Source of the DNA: Magnetococcales bacterium
Lineage (GTDB): Bacteria > Pseudomonadota > Magnetococcia > Magnetococcales > Magnetaquicoccaceae
Assembly (NCBI GenBank): GCA_015231915.1
Contig: JADGAR010000032.1
Location: 1-40,450, forward strand
Direction of reading: 5' to 3'
DNA length: 40,450 bases
Each line of letters starts with the position of its first letter. The first letter of the stretch is position 1. The translations under genes were made by a program, and so were the position numbers. A model generated the notes under the pieces. It ran no database searches. It was not told the DNA's origin and saw only the letters and a list, made by a program, of their open reading frames with translations. This document shows positions 36,661-40,450 of the stretch, in pieces.

Positions 36661-37536
36661 ATGCATCGTGTCATCTGCATAATTCTATTCCTGTTTTGTT
36701 TGCCGGCCTGGGCCGGCGGGCCGTCGCTGGCCAGGGGCAAGCTGCTGGCGGCCTCCATCTGGCGGGAGCGACCGGTCACCTTTCTGTGCGGGTGCGCCTA
36801 CGACGGGGAAAACGTGGTCAATCCGTACTCCTGCGGTCTGGAGGTGCGCGGGGATCCGGAGCTGGCCACGCGCCTGGAGTGGGGGCACGTGGTGGCGCCC
36901 GTCGAGTTCGGCTCCGGGCGCCGCTGCTGGCGAGAGGAGATCTGCACCGCCAACGGTCAGCCCTACAAGGGGCGGCGCTGCTGTTCCAAGAGCGACCCGG
37001 AGTTCCGGGCCATGGAGGCGGATCCGGTCAATCTGGTCCCCATGGAGGCGGCCTTGCGCCGGGCACGCGGGGAGCTTCCCTTCGGTCTGGTTCGGCAGGG
37101 AGAGGCCCCATTCGGGGGGTGCGGTTTCAGGGTGGATGGGCAAAACGGCATCGTGGAGCCACCGTTGGCCGCACGGGGAGAGATCGCCCGGATCTATTTT
37201 TATTTCGCCGACCGCTACGGGCTGTCCATTCCGGACTGGCAAAAAAAAATCTTCGCGCAGTGGGATCAGGAGGACCCGGAGGATGGGTGGGAAAAAGGCC
37301 GGATGCTGCTCATCCGCCGGCTCCAGGGAAATCCGCCAGTGCCTGGGCCAGCCGTTCCACCACGTCGTCCCACGCATCGCAGCGGGTCTGCCGGAACAGG
37401 CGCATCACCCCCGGATACCAGGGGGAGTCGTCACGGTCGTGCATCCAGCGCCAGTCGGTCCCCCAGAGGGGCAGCAGCACCCAGCAGGAAATCCCCAGCG
37501 CCCCGGCCAGGTGGGCGCAGGCGGAATCGATGGTGA
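36661..37536 (+). CDS. endonuclease I (EndA/NucM family), probably inactive and with aberrant C-terminus
   Basis: The 291-aa frame has a signal peptide (MHRVICIILFLFCLPAWA) and EndA marks: LEWGHVVAP, a Cys-rich middle (RRCWREEIC, GRRCCSKSDPEF), DPVNLVP and the C-terminal GEIARIYFYFADRYGLSIP with RLQGN. In active relatives the first motif reads EWEHV; here the Glu is Gly75 (codon 36883-36885). That Glu is a catalytic metal ligand in the Vibrio homologue. The family normally ends soon after QGNHNP. Here about 68 unusual Pro/Arg/Ser-rich residues follow, all antisense to the TPR gene (227-bp overlap). The native 3' end looks lost by a junction near 37330. Confidence 0.72.
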   Translation: MHRVICIILFLFCLPAWAGGPSLARGKLLAASIWRERPVTFLCGCAYDGENVVNPYSCGLEVRGDPELATRLEWGHVVAPVEFGSGRRCWREEICTANGQPYKGRRCCSKSDPEFRAMEADPVNLVPMEAALRRARGELPFGLVRQGEAPFGGCGFRVDGQNGIVEPPLAARGEIARIYFYFADRYGLSIPDWQKKIFAQWDQEDPEDGWEKGRMLLIRRLQGNPPVPGPAVPPRRPTHRSGSAGTGASPPDTRGSRHGRASSASRSPRGAAAPSRKSPAPRPGGRRRNRW

Positions 37537-39352
37537 TCACCAGGTCCAGCCGGCTCATGACGGCGGCGGTGCGGGCGAAATCCGTCAACGCTTCGTCCGG
37601 CGGCAGCAGGGGCTGTCCCGGCGGGGGATGACGGACCTCCTCCTCGCCGGCCCCCTTTTGCAGTCCGACGAAGGTCACGCCCGGCACCCGCCAGAGGGGG
37701 GCGAGGGTCGTCAGGCCGGGGAGCGAGCGGCTGCGGTCGTTGGGATGGCGCGGATTGCCTTTCCAGACCAGCCCCACCCGCAACCCCGCCCTGGGCGTGC
37801 GGGCGACCCCTGGGGCGCGCAGATAGGGCAGCCGCGCCGGGATGGTCGCCAGCGTGGTCCCAAGATGCAGTGGCAAAGAGAGGGGATAGCACCAGTAGTC
37901 GTCCGGAATGGTGTAGTCGCACTCCTCCCCCTCCACCAGCAGCCGGTCCAGCCCTGGCAACGAGGAGAGCAGTTCGGCGAGCGCGGCGGGGCAGATCAGG
38001 CTGACCCGGCTGGCCCCGCGCTCTTTGAGCAGCGGGATGTAGCGGCAAAACTGGATCAGGTCCCCGGCCCCCTGTTCCGGAACCAGCAGCAGCGCCTTGC
38101 CGCGCAGTTCTTCGCCCCGCCACATGGGAAACGGCAGGCGAACCGGGGTCACCTGGCTGCCGGTTCGCTGCGGATGATAACGGAATTCGTGCAGGGGCCA
38201 CCCTGCGGCGAAGCGGCCCGTGGACAGATAGAGCAGGCTCAGATTCCACGCCGCATCGGGAAAGCCGGGCTGGATGTGCAGGCATGCCAGGCCGGTCGCC
38301 TCGGCTTCGTCGAAACGGCGCAGCTCCTTGAGCAGCAGGGCCAGATTGTTGTACGCCCTGGCCATCCCCGGCTGCAGGCGGATCGCCGCGCGGAAGGCCG
38401 TCTCGGCCTCGGCGAGGCGACGCTGACCGATCCACAGGATCCCGAGATTATAGTGGGCGTCGGCCAGCCCCGGTTGCAGCTCCAGGGCGCGCAGGAGGGC
38501 CGCCTCGGCCTCTTGCGGTCGGTCGAGGCCGATCAGCAAAACCCCCAGATTGAGCCAGGACGGGGCATGACCCGGTTGCAGGGTCAGGGCTTGCCGGTAG
38601 CATGCCTCGGTCTCGCGGGCGCGTCCCGCTTCGTTCAGCAGAACGCCCAGATTGTACCAGGCATCGACGTATCCCGGTTGCAGACCAACCGCCCGTCGCA
38701 AAATCGCCTCGGCGTCCTCCCGGCAACCACGTTCGCCCAGGATGAAACCGAGATTGTTGAGGATCATGACGTTTTCCGGCTGCATGGCCAACGCCGCCTC
38801 CAGGACCGGCTCCGCCTCGGTCAGACGCCGTTGACCCATCAGCAGCAGGCCCAGGTTGCACAACGCGTCCGCCAGGTCGGGTTGCAGATCCAAGGCGCGT
38901 CGCAACAGGGTCTCGGCCTCGTCGGCGCGGCCTGTCTGGTTCGCCAGCACCCCAAGATTGTTGCAGACCTCCGCCTGTTCCGGCTCCAGGGCCAGGGAGT
39001 GGCGAAAACACGCTGCTGCCTCGACGACGCGACCCTGGGACGCCAGGCACTTGCCCAGATTGTTTAACGCCAGGGGGGGACAGGGTTGCAGCCGCGCCGA
39101 TTCCCGAAAGGCGGCCTCCGCCTCGCCAAGACGACCGAGGCCCAGGTGCACCAGGCCCAGATTGTTCCATGCCTCCGCATGACCGGGGGAGCGGGTCAGG
39201 ATCCGCCTCAGAGCCGTTTCGGCTTCGGCAAGCCGGCCCTGTGCGATCATGGCCAGGCAGTGATTGTTGTCGGCCCGGAAATGATCGGGTCTAAGGTCCC
39301 TCCTGGGGGCGGCGGCATTGCCACTGCGCCGATGTCTGCGGGCAACGCTCAT
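37310..39352 (-). CDS. TPR protein with C-terminal GT9/heptosyltransferase-like domain
   Basis: The 680-aa product has about ten 34-residue TPR units (residues about 24-365) with the usual NNLG, A and P positions (for example AWNNLGLVHLGLGRLGEAE). A C-terminal domain of about 310 residues follows, starting near AAWNLSLLYLSTGRF. This domain has PFPMWRGEEL, LLLVPEQGAGDLIQF, GLVWKGNPRHPNDRSRS and ITIDSACAHLAGALG, like glycosyltransferase-B folds of the heptosyltransferase or OGT type. No signal peptide is seen. It may glycosylate a protein such as flagellin or a surface glycan; the target is unknown. The start at 39352 overlaps the upstream paralogue's stop by four bases. Confidence 0.87.
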   Translation of the reverse strand: MSVARRHRRSGNAAAPRRDLRPDHFRADNNHCLAMIAQGRLAEAETALRRILTRSPGHAEAWNNLGLVHLGLGRLGEAEAAFRESARLQPCPPLALNNLGKCLASQGRVVEAAACFRHSLALEPEQAEVCNNLGVLANQTGRADEAETLLRRALDLQPDLADALCNLGLLLMGQRRLTEAEPVLEAALAMQPENVMILNNLGFILGERGCREDAEAILRRAVGLQPGYVDAWYNLGVLLNEAGRARETEACYRQALTLQPGHAPSWLNLGVLLIGLDRPQEAEAALLRALELQPGLADAHYNLGILWIGQRRLAEAETAFRAAIRLQPGMARAYNNLALLLKELRRFDEAEATGLACLHIQPGFPDAAWNLSLLYLSTGRFAAGWPLHEFRYHPQRTGSQVTPVRLPFPMWRGEELRGKALLLVPEQGAGDLIQFCRYIPLLKERGASRVSLICPAALAELLSSLPGLDRLLVEGEECDYTIPDDYWCYPLSLPLHLGTTLATIPARLPYLRAPGVARTPRAGLRVGLVWKGNPRHPNDRSRSLPGLTTLAPLWRVPGVTFVGLQKGAGEEEVRHPPPGQPLLPPDEALTDFARTAAVMSRLDLVITIDSACAHLAGALGISCWVLLPLWGTDWRWMHDRDDSPWYPGVMRLFRQTRCDAWDDVVERLAQALADFPGAGG

Positions 39353-40450
39353 GGCAGGCCGGCCAGTTCCTCGGCCACGCGCCGGATCACCTCGGTCCAG
39401 TCGTTGGTGCGGGTCTGGCGGTAGACGCGCATGGTGGGGCCGTACCAGGCCGAATCCTCCCGGTTGATCTGCCAGCGCCAGTCGGTGCGGCGGGTCGAGA
39501 TCAGCACCCGGCAGGGCACGCCCAGCGCCCCGGCCAGATGGGCGATGGCGGAATCGATGGTGACCACCAGATCCAGTCCCATGAGAACCGCAGCCATGTC
39601 GGCGAAATCCCGCACCGCGCCTCCCAGATGGAGCAGGGGCTGTCCGCTGGGCGGGTGCATGGCCTCCTCCTCGCCGGCGATCTTTTGCAGGCTGATGAAA
39701 TGCACCCCGCGCGCCTCCCACAGGGGGGCCAGGGTGGCCAGGCCGGGCATGGAGCGGTAGGCGTCGTTCTCCAGGCCCGGATCTCCCTTCCAGTTCAGTC
39801 CGACCCGTTTGCCGCCGCGGGGCAGCAGCGGTTCCCAGCGGGCGCGCGCCTCCTGCGGGACGCTCAGATAGGGTCCCGTCCAGGGGGGGATGCCCAGATG
39901 CATGGGCAGGGAGTGGAGCGGAATCCAGAAATCATGGCGTGGATATTCCCGCGCCTCCTCGCGGATCAGCAGGCGGTCCACCCCGGCCAGGGAGGCGAAC
40001 AGGGTGGCCTGCACCGCAGGGCATTCCAGGGTCAGGTGGCTCACCCCCAGGGATTTGAGGCGGGGCATGTAACGGACGAGCATGATGTGATCGCCGAATC
40101 CCTGTTCCGGCACCACCAGCAGGGAGCGTCCGGTCAGATCCTCCCCGCGCCACATGGGGAAGGGGAGGTGTGGCAGCATGACGCGCCAGCCGGTCTTGAG
40201 GGGATGATGGCGGGCCTCGTGCAGCGGCCATGCCTCGCGGAAACGGCCCTGGATCAGGTAAAGCAGGGAGAGGTTCCAGCGGACATCCATGTTGTCCGGT
40301 TCGATGGCCAGCGCCCGCTGGAAGGTGGCTTCGGCCTCGGCGAACCGTTTTTGTTCCTGCAGGAGGATCCCCAGGTTGCCCAGGGTGCCGGTGTGATCCG
40401 GTCGGCTCAGGAGGGAGGCCTGATAGGCGGCGGCGGCCTGCGCGTCCCGC
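39349..40450 (-). CDS. TPR-glycosyltransferase-like protein, 5' part cut by the window edge
   Basis: This is a paralogue of the next gene downstream, in the same order. The frame stays open to the end of the window, so the N-terminus is missing. The visible part has at least one and a half TPR units (GTLGNLGILLQEQKRFAEAE) and then NMDVRWNLSLLYLIQGRF. The GT-like domain has PFPMWRGEDLTG, LLVVPEQGFGDHIMLVRYM, GLNWKGDPGLENDAYRS and VTIDSAIAHLAGALG, ending in AEELAGLP. Similarity runs along the whole shared length, so the pair arose by tandem duplication. The internal ATG at 40290 is within the TPR part and is not the real start. Confidence 0.87.
   Translation of the reverse strand, partial: RDAQAAAAYQASLLSRPDHTGTLGNLGILLQEQKRFAEAEATFQRALAIEPDNMDVRWNLSLLYLIQGRFREAWPLHEARHHPLKTGWRVMLPHLPFPMWRGEDLTGRSLLVVPEQGFGDHIMLVRYMPRLKSLGVSHLTLECPAVQATLFASLAGVDRLLIREEAREYPRHDFWIPLHSLPMHLGIPPWTGPYLSVPQEARARWEPLLPRGGKRVGLNWKGDPGLENDAYRSMPGLATLAPLWEARGVHFISLQKIAGEEEAMHPPSGQPLLHLGGAVRDFADMAAVLMGLDLVVTIDSAIAHLAGALGVPCRVLISTRRTDWRWQINREDSAWYGPTMRVYRQTRTNDWTEVIRRVAEELAGLP

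Overview
The window looks like a chromosomal stretch of a GC-rich, Gram-negative proteobacterium with a heptose-containing lipopolysaccharide. It carries dnaG-rpoD followed by a CAT-anticodon tRNA, an ADP-heptose and heptosyltransferase locus, many signalling proteins (ODP-GAF-GGDEF, PAS kinase, PocR hybrid kinase) and tandem TPR-glycosyltransferase genes. This mix fits an environmental alphaproteobacterium or a Magnetococcia-like lineage. That placement rests on gene content only and is not proven.

Layout. 1-1941: glmS. 1942-6155 (minus): purD-purE-tsaC and an oxygen-sensor-like diguanylate cyclase. 6284-8048 (plus): PAS histidine kinase with an overlapping single-domain response regulator. 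8043-15859: an LPS inner-core and lipid A locus on the minus strand (hldE-hldD-waaF, then lpxL-like-waaC-GT2). It is split by one oppositely oriented AAA ATPase-TOPRIM (OLD-like) gene. 15860-19790: an accessory region with an IS4 transposase fragment, a recombinase-associated remnant, a RAYT/Y1 transposase, two inverted arrays of short repeats, a low-GC serine/threonine kinase and a 168-bp direct repeat. It ends beside the 3' end of the tRNA. 19791-23697: tRNA-rpoD-dnaG. 23788-28316 (minus): murA-hisH-hisA-hisF-hisI-hisE and a HIT-family gene, lacking hisG, hisD and hisB. 28450-30316: a Rpn-type PD-(D/E)XK gene and a broken response regulator-GGDEF gene. 30320-33163 (minus): a TRAP transporter (dctP-dctQ-dctM). 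33407-36604 (plus): a large hybrid kinase diverging from it. 36661-37536: an endonuclease I gene with a catalytic substitution and a tail antisense to its neighbour. 37310-40450 (minus): two tandem TPR-glycosyltransferase genes, the upstream one cut by the window edge.

The core genes form tight operons with 1-13-nt overlaps. The most unusual structure is 17227-19610. A complete eukaryotic-type kinase with a helical C-terminal region of unknown function lies between two arrays whose repeat units are reverse complements of one another. A RAYT gene abuts one array, and the other array is sandwiched between two 168-bp direct repeats. This could be a mobile or defence cassette, but nothing in the sequence proves a function.
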